Shown here: in pieces, positions 14,780 to 22,490 of the stretch
Numbering within the stretch: position 1 is the first letter of the stretch
Layout: each line of letters starts with the position of its first letter
Assembly: GCA_934385225.1 (NCBI GenBank)
Contig: CAKRPQ010000018.1
Location: 1-28,883, forward strand
Source: an uncultured Eubacteriales bacterium
GTDB taxonomy: Bacteria > Bacillota > Clostridia > Oscillospirales > CAG-272
Direction: 5' to 3'
Length of the DNA: 28,883 nucleotides
The notes under the pieces: model-generated
Databases searched by the model: none
What the model was told of the DNA's origin: nothing
The model's input: the letters and a program-made list of their open reading frames with translations, nothing else
Program-made: the position numbers and the translations under genes

Positions 14780-16966
14780 ATGAAGGCAAACAAGAAAATA
14801 AAGTCTCCGGTAACAAACGGCGTCGCCAAAGTTCCCGTCGTAATGCAGATGGAGGCTCTCGAATGCGGAGCGGCGAGCCTTGCGATGATCCTCGCCTACT
14901 ACGAAAAGTGGATCCCGCTTGAAGAGGTGCGCCGCGACTGCGGAGTTTCGCGAGACGGCTCAAACGCGAGAAATATTCTCCGTGCCGCGAGAAGCTACGG
15001 ACTTTCGGCAAAAGGGTATCGCTATGAACCCGAAGCACTGAAAAAAGAAGGGAAATTCCCTTGCATTATTCACTGGAATTTCAACCACTTTGTCGTTCTT
15101 GACGGTTTCAAAGGAAATAAGGCGGTACTGAATGACCCCGCCAAGGGAACGTATACAGTTCCTATGAGCGATTTTGACGCTTCTTTTACGGGGATATGCC
15201 TGCTTTTTGAGCCGAGCGAGGATTTTGTACCCGAAGGCAGACAGCAGTCAATGATCTCATACGCAAAAAAGAGACTTGTCGGCGCAGGCGCGGCGATAGC
15301 GTTTGTTGTTTTGACTACCGTCATTTCGTCGCTTCTCGGTATCATAACACCCGCGTTTTCGCGCATTTTTCTCGACAAACTTCTGACGGGCGAAAACCCC
15401 GAATGGCAGACGCCTTTTATCGTTGCCTTTGCGGGAATAAGCATAGTGCAGCTTGTCGTCGCATGGATACAGGCGGTCTATTCGCTTCGCATAAACGGAA
15501 AGCTCGCAATGGTCGGCAGTACCGAATTTATGTGGAAGATACTGCGTATGCCGATGGAGTTCTTCTCGCAGCGTATGGCGGGCGATATTCAGGGACGCCA
15601 GTCGTCAAACGCCCTTATCGCGGGACAGCTTGTAAATACCTTTGCCCCGCTTGCTCTTGACGCCGTAATGATGGTGTTTTATCTTGTCGTTATGCTCAGA
15701 TACAGCTTTATTCTGACGCTTATCGGGCTTGTCTCGGTTATAATAAACCTTATCCTTTCGAATATTATTTCGAAAAAACGTATCAATATTACCCGCGTTC
15801 AGATGCGTGACGCGGGCAAGCTCGCTGGTACAACCGTCGCGGGAATAGAAATGATCGAAACGATAAAGGCGAGCGGCGCGGAAAACGGCTTTTTTGAAAA
15901 ATGGGCAGGTTATCAGGCGAGCGTCAACGCAAGCAGCGTTAAATTTCAGAGAATGAATCAGATACTCGGTCTGCTTCCCGCTCTTGTAAGCTCTCTTTGC
16001 GGCACGGCCGTGCTCATGACGGGCGTTTTTCTCGCAATGAGAGGCGAATTTACCGTCGGTATGATTATGGCGTTTCAGGGATTTCTTTCGTCGTTCGTTT
16101 CGCCCGCAATGACGTTCGTTTCCGCGGGTCAAACCTTGCAGGAAATGCGGACGGATATGGAGCGTATCGAGGATATTATGAAATATCCGACCGATACCGT
16201 CTTTGAAAGCGACAAAAATGATGATGAAACTGCCGAATACGATAAACTTTCGGGAAATATCGAAGTAAAAAACGTGACGTTCGGCTATTCGCGCCTCGCC
16301 GAACCGCTTATAAAGAATTTCAGTATGACGCTGAAATCGGGCAGCCGCGTGGCACTTGTCGGCTCGTCCGGGTGCGGAAAATCGACAATTTCCAAGCTAA
16401 TATCAGGGCTTTATACGCCGTGGAGCGGTGAGATACTCTTTGACGGTAAGCCCGTTTCCGAGATCGACCGAAGCGTTTTTACAGGCTCTCTTGCCGTGGT
16501 GGATCAGGATATAATCCTGTTTGAGGATACCATCGCAAACAATATAAAAATGTGGGATAATTCCATCGAGGACTTCGAAATGATAATGGCTGCGCGCGAC
16601 GCACAGCTTCACGAGGACATTATGCAGCGCGACGGCGGTTATCAGTATAGGATCACCGAGGGCGGAAAGGATTTTTCGGGCGGTCAGAGACAACGTATGG
16701 AAATCGCGCGCGTGCTGGCACAGGATCCGACGATAATTATTCTTGACGAGGCGACGAGCGCCCTTGACGCAAAGACGGAGTATGACGTAGTGAAGTCTAT
16801 AAAGGATCGCGGCATAACCTGCATCGTCGTCGCGCACAGACTTTCCACAATACGCGACTGCGACGAGATAATCGTCCTTGACGGCGGCAATGTAGTCGAG
16901 CGCGGAACGCACGATGAACTTATGAAAGACGGCGGCGCATATACGCAGCTCGTATCGAACGGGTAA
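14780..16966 (+). CDS. NHLP-family peptide exporter: C39 peptidase, permease and ATPase fused
   Basis: The 728-residue product has a GAGGTG ribosome site overlapping the previous stop. Residues 1-150 are a C39 peptidase with Cys29 in ALECGAASLAMIL, His103 in NHFVVLDG and Asp119 in LNDP. This domain cuts leader peptides after Gly-Gly. Residues about 165-455 are the six-helix ABC exporter membrane domain. The ATPase has Walker A GSSGCGKST (528-536), signature FSGGQRQR (632-639), Walker B ending LDE (E657) and switch His686. All catalytic residues are intact. Every candidate precursor downstream ends its leader in Gly-Gly, so this protein is the expected maturation protease and exporter. Confidence 0.95.
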   Translation: MKANKKIKSPVTNGVAKVPVVMQMEALECGAASLAMILAYYEKWIPLEEVRRDCGVSRDGSNARNILRAARSYGLSAKGYRYEPEALKKEGKFPCIIHWNFNHFVVLDGFKGNKAVLNDPAKGTYTVPMSDFDASFTGICLLFEPSEDFVPEGRQQSMISYAKKRLVGAGAAIAFVVLTTVISSLLGIITPAFSRIFLDKLLTGENPEWQTPFIVAFAGISIVQLVVAWIQAVYSLRINGKLAMVGSTEFMWKILRMPMEFFSQRMAGDIQGRQSSNALIAGQLVNTFAPLALDAVMMVFYLVVMLRYSFILTLIGLVSVIINLILSNIISKKRINITRVQMRDAGKLAGTTVAGIEMIETIKASGAENGFFEKWAGYQASVNASSVKFQRMNQILGLLPALVSSLCGTAVLMTGVFLAMRGEFTVGMIMAFQGFLSSFVSPAMTFVSAGQTLQEMRTDMERIEDIMKYPTDTVFESDKNDDETAEYDKLSGNIEVKNVTFGYSRLAEPLIKNFSMTLKSGSRVALVGSSGCGKSTISKLISGLYTPWSGEILFDGKPVSEIDRSVFTGSLAVVDQDIILFEDTIANNIKMWDNSIEDFEMIMAARDAQLHEDIMQRDGGYQYRITEGGKDFSGGQRQRMEIARVLAQDPTIIILDEATSALDAKTEYDVVKSIKDRGITCIVVAHRLSTIRDCDEIIVLDGGNVVERGTHDELMKDGGAYTQLVSNG

Positions 16967-16983
16967 AGGAGGCAAAAACGGCT

Positions 16984-19185
16984 ATGGGTTGGTTTGACGA
17001 ACAGATAAGAGATCGCAAACAGAACGACGACGACGCTTTTGCCGAGGCGTTTGCCAATATGGCGTCAGCCGTAATGGGCAAGAGGATCGAAGCTGCCATT
17101 AACGATAATCGCGCGGTCACAAAGGACGCAATAGACGAAATACTCAAATACTACCATGTGAAAAGCAGGGAAGTCCCCGATAATATCACCGATATGAACG
17201 AACAGCTTGAATACCTTATGCGTCCGAACGGCATTATGAGACGCACGGTGAAATTGGACAAAGGCTGGCAGAACGGCGCAATCGGTGCTATGCTCGGAGA
17301 ACTTAAAGAGAGCGGCAGAGTGGTCGCTCTTATCCCGACGGGGCTGTCGGGGTACACCTATTTTGACTACGAAACGGGAAAACGCAAACGCGTAACGTGC
17401 AAAAACTGCGATCTGCTCTCTGATGAGGCAATCGCGTTCTATAAACCGTTCCCGCTTAAAAAAATCGGAATTTCGTCGCTTGCCGTTTATATTGCGCGGA
17501 CGCTTTCCTTATCGGATTTCGTTATGATAGGACTTGCTACGCTCGCGCTCTCGCTTCTTGGAATGATCTCTCCCGTGATAAGCAAGCTCCTTTTCGGAAC
17601 CGTGCTCGCGTCGGGGAGTATCAGACTTCTTGTGTCAGTCACTATCTTTTCGGTCTGCGTTTCGGTGAGTACGCTCCTGATTTCAGCCGTCAAAAGTATG
17701 ATCGAGGCGCGAATCGAAACGAAACTGAATGTATCCGTCGATGCGGCGACAATGATGCGCGTGATGTCGCTTCCCGCCGACTTTTTCAAGCAGTATAGCT
17801 CGGGCGAACTTTCAAACCGCGCCTCGCAGGTCGGACCGCTTTGTAAAATGCTTGCGTCGTCCGTCCTTTCGACGGGACTCACCTCCGTGTTTTCGCTCGT
17901 TTACATATCGCAGATATTCATATACGCGCGTTCTCTCGTTGTCCCCGCGCTTGCCGTTATCCTTGTGACGGTTCTGTTCTCGGTGATTTCGTCTTTTGTT
18001 CAGATGAAAATAAGTACCGAGCAGATGGAGCTTTCGGGCAAAGAGAGCGGTATGACCTATGCTCTTATCACGGGAATACAGAAAATAAAGCTCGCGGGTG
18101 CGGAAAAACGCGCGTTTGCAAGATGGGGTAACCTTTACGCAAAAAGCGCGAAAATGACGTATAATCCGCCGGCGTTTATAAAGATAAATTCCGTTATAAG
18201 CCTTGCCATAAGCCTTGTCGGAACGATAGTTATGTACGGTGCGTCCTTAAAATCGGGCATTTCCGTATCCGACTATTATGCCTTCAACACCGCCTACGGT
18301 ATGGTGTCGGGCGCGTTTATGTCGCTTGCGGGAATTGCTCTCACAGTCGCTCAGATAAAGCCGATACTGACTATGGTAAAGCCGTTTTTTGATGCGTTGC
18401 CCGAAGTTTCGGACGGGAAACAGGTTCTGTCGCGCCTTTCGGGCGGAATAGAGCTTAATAACGTCTCTTTCAGATACAGCGAAAATATGCCGAATGTCAT
18501 TGATGACCTCTCGCTTAAAATCCGTCCGGGGCAGTATGTCGCCATAGTCGGAAAAACCGGCTGCGGAAAGTCGACGCTCATGCGTCTTATGCTCGGATTT
18601 GAACGTCCGCAGAAAGGCGCGATCTACTACGACGGAAAAGACCTTGAAAGAATAGATCTGAGGTCATTGCGCCGCCGTATAGGCACCGTCATGCAGAACG
18701 GAAAGCTGTTCCAGGGCGATATTTATTCTAATATCGTTATTTCCGCGCCGTGGCTATCGCAAAATGACGCCTGGGAGGCGGCAGAAATCGCGGGTATTGC
18801 CGATGATATAAGAAAAATGCCGATGGGAATGAATACGATAATCTCCGAAGGATCGGGAGGCATATCGGGCGGACAGCGCCAGCGACTTATGATAGCCCGT
18901 GCCGTTGCGCCGAAGCCGAAGATATTGATGTTTGACGAGGCAACCAGTGCGCTTGACAATCTGACGCAGAAAAAGGTGTCCGAGTCGCTCGACGCGCTTA
19001 AATGCACGCGAATAGTCATAGCGCACCGCCTTTCGACGATTAAACAGTGCGACAGAATAATAGTGCTTGACAAAGGAAAGATCATCGAGGACGGAAGGTA
19101 TGACGAACTGATCGCAAAGAACGGCTTTTTTGCCGAGCTTGTAGCCCGCCAGAGACTTGACGGCACGCAGGGAACGAATCCGTAG
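16984..19185 (+). CDS. NHLP-family ABC exporter, permease/ATPase subunit without peptidase
   Basis: The 733-residue product has an AAAGGAGG ribosome site 10 bases before the ATG. Residues 1-160 are a soluble N-terminal domain with no C39 catalytic residues, typical of the second NHLP exporter subunit. Residues about 165-470 are the membrane domain. The ATPase has Walker A GKTGCGKST (523-531), signature ISGGQRQR (627-634) and Walker B FDE (D651, E652), followed by the H-loop AHRLST. It probably forms a heterodimer with the peptidase-bearing subunit 17 bases upstream. The N-terminal domain may bind leader or core peptide; that part is inference. Confidence 0.94.
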   Translation: MGWFDEQIRDRKQNDDDAFAEAFANMASAVMGKRIEAAINDNRAVTKDAIDEILKYYHVKSREVPDNITDMNEQLEYLMRPNGIMRRTVKLDKGWQNGAIGAMLGELKESGRVVALIPTGLSGYTYFDYETGKRKRVTCKNCDLLSDEAIAFYKPFPLKKIGISSLAVYIARTLSLSDFVMIGLATLALSLLGMISPVISKLLFGTVLASGSIRLLVSVTIFSVCVSVSTLLISAVKSMIEARIETKLNVSVDAATMMRVMSLPADFFKQYSSGELSNRASQVGPLCKMLASSVLSTGLTSVFSLVYISQIFIYARSLVVPALAVILVTVLFSVISSFVQMKISTEQMELSGKESGMTYALITGIQKIKLAGAEKRAFARWGNLYAKSAKMTYNPPAFIKINSVISLAISLVGTIVMYGASLKSGISVSDYYAFNTAYGMVSGAFMSLAGIALTVAQIKPILTMVKPFFDALPEVSDGKQVLSRLSGGIELNNVSFRYSENMPNVIDDLSLKIRPGQYVAIVGKTGCGKSTLMRLMLGFERPQKGAIYYDGKDLERIDLRSLRRRIGTVMQNGKLFQGDIYSNIVISAPWLSQNDAWEAAEIAGIADDIRKMPMGMNTIISEGSGGISGGQRQRLMIARAVAPKPKILMFDEATSALDNLTQKKVSESLDALKCTRIVIAHRLSTIKQCDRIIVLDKGKIIEDGRYDELIAKNGFFAELVARQRLDGTQGTNP

Positions 19186-19265
19186 CCGCGCGTCCAAAAA
19201 TTTTTTAAAAAACAGTAGCCATTTTCTTTTTTCGTTCGTATAAATAAGCAGAAAGGAGAAAGAGA
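19186..19265 (+). promoter_or_regulatory. AT-rich gap, possible promoter for the sigma-precursor block
   Basis: This 80-base gap is the largest within the operon. It holds an A/T-palindromic run (about 19196-19212) and a -10-like TATAAA (19239-19244) without a good -35, followed by the AAAGGAG site of the next gene. A promoter read by an alternative sigma factor would have poor sigma-A elements, but I cannot identify its consensus. Confidence 0.3.
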
Positions 19266-19520
19266 GTGGAGAAAAAGAAAAACGGAGCAGACGATATGAA
19301 AAGACAAGTAAGCGAAGAAACGCTTTTTAAGCTCTTTGATTACCAGAGATTTGAAAGCGACCCGCTTTTGAAAGCTCTTATTTCCGAAACGGAGAGCGAA
19401 TACGGAGCGGAAATATCGGACGACGACCTTTCTTTTGTAAATGCCGCGGGCGAGGCGAATCCGACCGATAGAGTCAGAGTTAAATATAAAGACAAAGACA
19501 AACGGGACGGTGAAATATGA
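19266..19520 (+). CDS. Small protein with leader-like motif, coupled to the sigma factor
   Basis: The 84-residue product starts at GTG, with AAAGGAG 7 bases upstream; an in-frame ATG at 19296 is the alternative start. Its stop overlaps the sigma-factor ATG (ATGA). The middle is a helical MKRQVSEETLFKLFDYQRFE stretch. Residues about 46-62 read AEISDDDLSFVNAAGE. That closely parallels the SDDELDNVSGG end of the precursor leaders but has AAG instead of GG. The C-terminus is highly charged (KYKDKDKRDGEI). There is no membrane segment or zinc motif. It may be a peptide precursor of a different class, a leader mimic, or a regulator of the sigma factor. Function not known. Confidence 0.7.
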   Translation: MEKKKNGADDMKRQVSEETLFKLFDYQRFESDPLLKALISETESEYGAEISDDDLSFVNAAGEANPTDRVRVKYKDKDKRDGEI

Positions 19521-20002
19521 GCCTGATTGCGGAAAAAGAAGCACTTTATAAAGAATACTGCGGCAAGGTCAGACGGTATATCTTCGGAAAATTGCAAAAC
19601 AAGGACGACGCGGAGGATCTTGTCAGCGAAACCTTTCTTAAAGTTTACGAGAAGTACGATACATTTGACGGAGAACTCGCGTCGGTCTCGACATGGATCT
19701 ATACGATCACGCGGAATACCGTTATCGACTATTTCCGCACAAGGCGCGTCCATTCGGAGCTTGCCGATAATCTTTGCGGCGAGGAAAATGCAGACGATGA
19801 AATTATCAGAGCGGAATCGATTGAAAAACTCGGAAAAGCACTGATGAAACTCGACAAGCGCTCGCGCGAAATCGTAATTCTGCGGTACTATAAGGGAATG
19901 ACGCTTAAAGATATAGCGGCAAGAATCGGAATATCGTATGCATACATAAAAATACTGCACGGAAGCGCACTCGGCATACTTCGAAAACATTTACACGGTT
20001 AA
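19517..20002 (+). CDS. Sigma-70-family (ECF-like) RNA polymerase sigma factor
   Basis: The 161-residue product has region 2 at about 5-75, with the helix QNKDDAEDLVSETFLKVYEK and the promoter-melting WIYTITRNTVIDYFR. Region 4 is at about 103-158, with LDKRSREIVILRYYKGMTLK then DIAARIGISYAYIKI. Regions 1 and 3 are absent, as in ECF sigma factors. It lies directly ahead of the precursor genes, so it likely directs their transcription or that of its own block. No classic zinc anti-sigma gene follows. The candidates for its control are the small coupled protein upstream and the RsbW-like kinase at 13862. Confidence 0.92.
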   Translation: MSLIAEKEALYKEYCGKVRRYIFGKLQNKDDAEDLVSETFLKVYEKYDTFDGELASVSTWIYTITRNTVIDYFRTRRVHSELADNLCGEENADDEIIRAESIEKLGKALMKLDKRSREIVILRYYKGMTLKDIAARIGISYAYIKILHGSALGILRKHLHG

Positions 20003-20033
20003 ACATAAAAAATATTATTAAAGGAGAAACGCG

Positions 20034-20237
20034 ATGAAAAACGCAGAGAACAGAATCGACCTCATTAAAAAGACGGAAGGAACCGAACTTGACGAAACCG
20101 ATCTCGAAAAGGTTGACGGCGGAATAAAAGTTATAGTCGGCGACGGCAAGCACGGAACCTGCAAGTGGTGCGGAGCGTACAGCATTATGTATGACGGCTA
20201 TTGCTATGCGTGCAAGAGGGATAACAAAGGAAACTGA
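20034..20237 (+). CDS. Candidate RiPP precursor 1 (short leader, CxxC-x10-CxxC core)
   Basis: The 67-residue product has an AAAGGAG ribosome site. Residues 1-30 are an acidic leader ending LDETDLEKVDGG, a typical double-glycine site. The predicted 37-residue core has Cys43, Cys46, Cys57 and Cys60 in TCKWCGAY and GYCYACKRD, the spacing of a small zinc ribbon. It is the first small gene after the sigma factor. The core resembles that of precursor 3 in layout but not in detail. The assignment rests on the leader and on the exporter upstream. A small zinc-ribbon protein is the main alternative. Confidence 0.75.
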   Translation: MKNAENRIDLIKKTEGTELDETDLEKVDGGIKVIVGDGKHGTCKWCGAYSIMYDGYCYACKRDNKGN

Positions 20238-20264
20238 CAGAAAGTCGGGGGTGAGGTGACGGAT

Positions 20265-20531
20265 ATGAAGAATAAAGAAATTTCCGATAAGGCACTCGAA
20301 AACGTGTCGGGCGGCGCAGAATTTAATTTTAACAATAATGCGGTTGATATGAATCTGATTATTAATAATTTCGATATTAAAATCAATACTCGTAACGTTG
20401 ACATTGACCCGAAAATAAACAATAGCATTTTCGACACTAAAATCATTAACGCAAACGGCGAACCAAACAATAAGATACTGAATGACAACATTCTCGATAA
20501 AAAGAGAATTATCCACAACAAACACAAATGA
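20265..20531 (+). CDS. Candidate RiPP precursor 2 (Cys-free, Asn/Ile-rich core)
   Basis: The 88-residue product starts at the ATG at 20265, where GAGGTG is well placed; the in-frame GTG at 20256 lies inside that site. The leader is only 17 residues (MKNKEISDKALENVSGG). The predicted 71-residue core has 18 Asn and 13 Ile, no Cys, and alternating polar and hydrophobic residues, e.g. MNLIINNFDIKINTRNVDID. Codons here are notably AT-rich relative to neighbours, mostly because Asn, Ile and Lys codons dominate. It does not resemble any other core in the array. A beta-rich or backbone-modified product is possible, but no modification can be read from sequence. Confidence 0.72.
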   Translation: MKNKEISDKALENVSGGAEFNFNNNAVDMNLIINNFDIKINTRNVDIDPKINNSIFDTKIINANGEPNNKILNDNILDKKRIIHNKHK

Positions 20532-20549
20532 TAAAAAGGAGAACAAGCG

Positions 20550-20762
20550 ATGAAACGGAACAATGAATCACTCGAAGAAACAAAGATTTCCGAAAAAAAT
20601 GAAAACGTCGAAGAAATATCGGACGAAGAACTTGACGACGTAAGCGGTGGCGTAATGACCGCCACACGTTGCATTATATGCGGGTCGCGCAAAGGACCGT
20701 TCCACGGAACACTTTGCGATGAGTGCTACAAAAAGCGCAAGAGCGGCAAGAGACTGATTTAA
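20550..20762 (+). CDS. Candidate RiPP precursor 3 (short leader, CxxC-x11-CxxC core)
   Basis: The 70-residue product has an AAAAGGAG ribosome site. The very acidic leader (residues 1-34) ends EEISDEELDDVSGG. The 36-residue core contains Cys41, Cys44, Cys56 and Cys59 in RCIICGSRKG and LCDECYKKRK, then a basic tail. It is close in design to precursor 1. The Cys pairs could bind zinc or be substrates for the radical SAM enzyme. Confidence 0.75.
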   Translation: MKRNNESLEETKISEKNENVEEISDEELDDVSGGVMTATRCIICGSRKGPFHGTLCDECYKKRKSGKRLI

Positions 20763-20771
20763 TGCACATAC

Positions 20772-20790
20772 AGAGACGCTTTGCGTCTTT
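20772..20790 (+). other. RNA hairpin between the short-leader and Nif11-like precursors
   Basis: AGAGACGC and GCGTCTTT (with one G-U pair) flank a TTT loop. It lies in the 71-base gap that separates precursors 1-3 from the five Nif11-like paralogues. There is no U-run after it, so it is more likely a processing or stability element than a terminator. Confidence 0.5.
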
Positions 20791-20833
20791 GCGGCAAAAA
20801 AAGAAAAACAATAACCGAACGGAGGAATAAGCG

Positions 20834-21220
20834 ATGGAAATGAGCACCGAACTTATGGCAAAGGCAAAAGAAGCCAAAAATCCCGAAGAACTTATGATAC
20901 TTGCAAAGGAAAACGGCGAGGAATTGACCGAGGAGAGCGCAAAAGCGTATTTTGACCTGATCCACCCGCAGAACGGCGAGGTTGCCGATGAAGAACTCGA
21001 TAACGTTGCAGGCGGCGGTTGTTATAAAGATGATAACCTTGTCGTTTCGGCAGCACACTGTTGCAGTGAGTTTTTATGTAAGAAATGTTTCAGAGGCGAA
21101 AGAGCAAATATAGTTGTCGCAAAAGTCTGTTCTGTTTGCGGAGCTCTTGCGTCCTGCAATAACTGCATGTGGTGTAAATATGAAAAAGGACTTTGGTTGT
21201 GCACTCATAAACATAAATAA
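20834..21220 (+). CDS. Nif11-like-leader RiPP precursor 4 (paralogue A)
   Basis: The 128-residue product has an ACGGAGG site upstream. Residues 1-61 are a Nif11-like leader: STELMAKAKEAKNPEELMIL, LTEESAKAYFDLIHP, then DEELDNVAGG. The core (about 67 residues) has 11 Cys at 63, 76, 77, 82, 85, 99, 102, 108, 111, 114 and 123, arranged as FLCKKC, KVCSVCG, SCNNCMWC and the conserved YEKGLWLC. This CxxC-rich layout recurs in the next three genes. Its leader is the most divergent of the five in the last residues (VAGG instead of VSGG). Cut after Gly-Gly is expected from the C39 exporter. Confidence 0.87.
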   Translation: MEMSTELMAKAKEAKNPEELMILAKENGEELTEESAKAYFDLIHPQNGEVADEELDNVAGGGCYKDDNLVVSAAHCCSEFLCKKCFRGERANIVVAKVCSVCGALASCNNCMWCKYEKGLWLCTHKHK

Positions 21221-21242
21221 TAGTGAAAGGATTTGAGCCGAG

Positions 21243-21653
21243 ATGGAACTAAGCAGTGAACTTATTGCAAAGGCGAAAGAGGCAAAAACCCCCGAGGAGC
21301 TTATAGCGCTTGCCAAGGAAAACGGAGGCGAAATGACCGAGGAGAGCGCAAAGGCGTATTTTGACCTTATCCACCCGCAGAGCGGCGAGGTTGCCGACGA
21401 CGAGCTTGCCAATGTGTCGGGCGGAGGCTGTCATACGGATGACGGCAGAGAAATTGTAACGGTCGGTCATAGCTGCACAGGTTTTTCATGCAAAAAATGT
21501 GACTGTGGTAATGAAAGAGCGAGTTGGGGAGTGATAGTTTGTAGAAGATGCGGTCGTACAGCATATTGCAATCGCTGCAAATATTGCACCTACGAAAAGG
21601 GGCTGTGGCTTTGCAACAAAGATAATCACAATAATAAGAAGAGAATGGTATAA
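21243..21653 (+). CDS. Nif11-like-leader RiPP precursor 5 (paralogue B)
   Basis: The 136-residue product has a GAAAGGA site about 11 bases upstream. The leader (1-61) ends DDELANVSGG. The core has 11 Cys (63, 78, 83, 86, 88, 100, 103, 109, 112, 115 and 124), shares GREIVTV, CRRCGR, CNRCKYCTYEKGLWLC with its neighbours, and ends in an Asn/Lys-rich tail. One Cys normally near position 75 is Gly/His here, replaced by an extra CDC at 86-88. Confidence 0.87.
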   Translation: MELSSELIAKAKEAKTPEELIALAKENGGEMTEESAKAYFDLIHPQSGEVADDELANVSGGGCHTDDGREIVTVGHSCTGFSCKKCDCGNERASWGVIVCRRCGRTAYCNRCKYCTYEKGLWLCNKDNHNNKKRMV

Positions 21654-21657
21654 TGAA

Positions 21658-22053
21658 ATGAATATGAACAAAGAACTTATAGCAAAGGCGAAAGAGGCAA
21701 AAACGCCCGAGGAACTTATGTCGTTTGCAAAAGAAAACGGAAACGAAATGACCGAGGAGAGTGCAAAAGCGTACTTTGACCTGATTCACCCGCAAAGCGG
21801 CGAGGTTTCCGATGACGAGCTTGACAATGTGTCAGGCGGACACTGCCATACGAATGACGGCAGAGAAGTTGTAACAGTCTGCGACTGCTGCACAGCTTTT
21901 ATATGCGAAAAATGCGGCGGCGAATTTTTCGAAACGGCTGTGGGAGGAGTATGTAAAAATTGCGGTAGTATGGCAATATGCGACCACTGCAAATATTGCA
22001 CCTACGAAAAGGCTCTGTGGCTTTGTAACTACGAGGGCAACAAAAAAAGATAA
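21658..22053 (+). CDS. Nif11-like-leader RiPP precursor 6 (paralogue C)
   Basis: The 131-residue product starts only 4 bases after the previous stop, with a weak ribosome site, so translation is probably coupled. It uses ATG at 21658, or possibly 21664. The leader matches the family and ends SDDELDNVSGG. The core has 12 Cys with TVCDCCTAFICEKCGGEFFE, VCKNCGSMAICDHCKYC and YEKALWLC. It differs from paralogue D at only a modest number of positions, which points to recent duplication. Confidence 0.86.
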   Translation: MNMNKELIAKAKEAKTPEELMSFAKENGNEMTEESAKAYFDLIHPQSGEVSDDELDNVSGGHCHTNDGREVVTVCDCCTAFICEKCGGEFFETAVGGVCKNCGSMAICDHCKYCTYEKALWLCNYEGNKKR

Positions 22054-22074
22054 TACGAGCGGAGTATGTTAGAA

Positions 22075-22470
22075 ATGGAACTTAACAATGAACTTATAGC
22101 AAAGGCGAAAGAGGCAAAAACGCCCGAGGAACTTATGGCGTTTGCAAAAGAAAACGGAAGCGAAATGACCGAGGAGAGCGCAAAGGCGTATTTTGACCTT
22201 ATCCACCCGCAAAGCGGCGAGGTTGCCGACGACGAGCTTGACAATGTGTCGGGCGGAGGCTGCCACGTAAATGACGGCAGAGAAATTGTAACTGTCTGTC
22301 ATGGCTGCACAGCTTTTATATGCGAAAAATGCGGCGGCGAATTTTTCGAAACGGTTTTGGGAGGAGTATGTAAAAATTGCGGTAATATGGCAATATGTGA
22401 CCATTGCAAATATTGTACCTACGAAAAGGGTCTGTGGCTTTGTAACCACGAGTGTAACAAAAAAAGATAA
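22075..22470 (+). CDS. Nif11-like-leader RiPP precursor 7 (paralogue D)
   Basis: The 131-residue product starts at the ATG at 22075. An in-frame ATG at 22066 lies too close to the CGGAG site, while the next paralogue uses the same site-to-start spacing as 22075. The leader ends ADDELDNVSGG. The core has 12 Cys (63, 75, 78, 83, 86, 99, 102, 108, 111, 114, 123 and 127), almost identical to paralogue C but with CHGC for CDCC and an added Cys in the tail (NHECNKKR). Confidence 0.87.
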   Translation: MELNNELIAKAKEAKTPEELMAFAKENGSEMTEESAKAYFDLIHPQSGEVADDELDNVSGGGCHVNDGREIVTVCHGCTAFICEKCGGEFFETVLGGVCKNCGNMAICDHCKYCTYEKGLWLCNHECNKKR

Positions 22471-22490
22471 AACGAACGGAGTATATTGAA

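Noticed and set aside
20810..20822. 13-base match AATAACCGAACGG shared with the TetR operator region (10439-10451)
   Set aside because: At the second place the dyad is broken (CGGAGG instead of CGGTCA) and the bases form the ribosome-site context of precursor 4; similar ACGGAG contexts precede other paralogues. Likely chance.
20834..22470. Cys-rich proteins considered as ordinary cytoplasmic zinc-ribbon proteins
   Set aside because: Not fully excluded, but the conserved Nif11-like leaders ending in Gly-Gly and the linked C39 exporter and radical SAM gene favour precursors.
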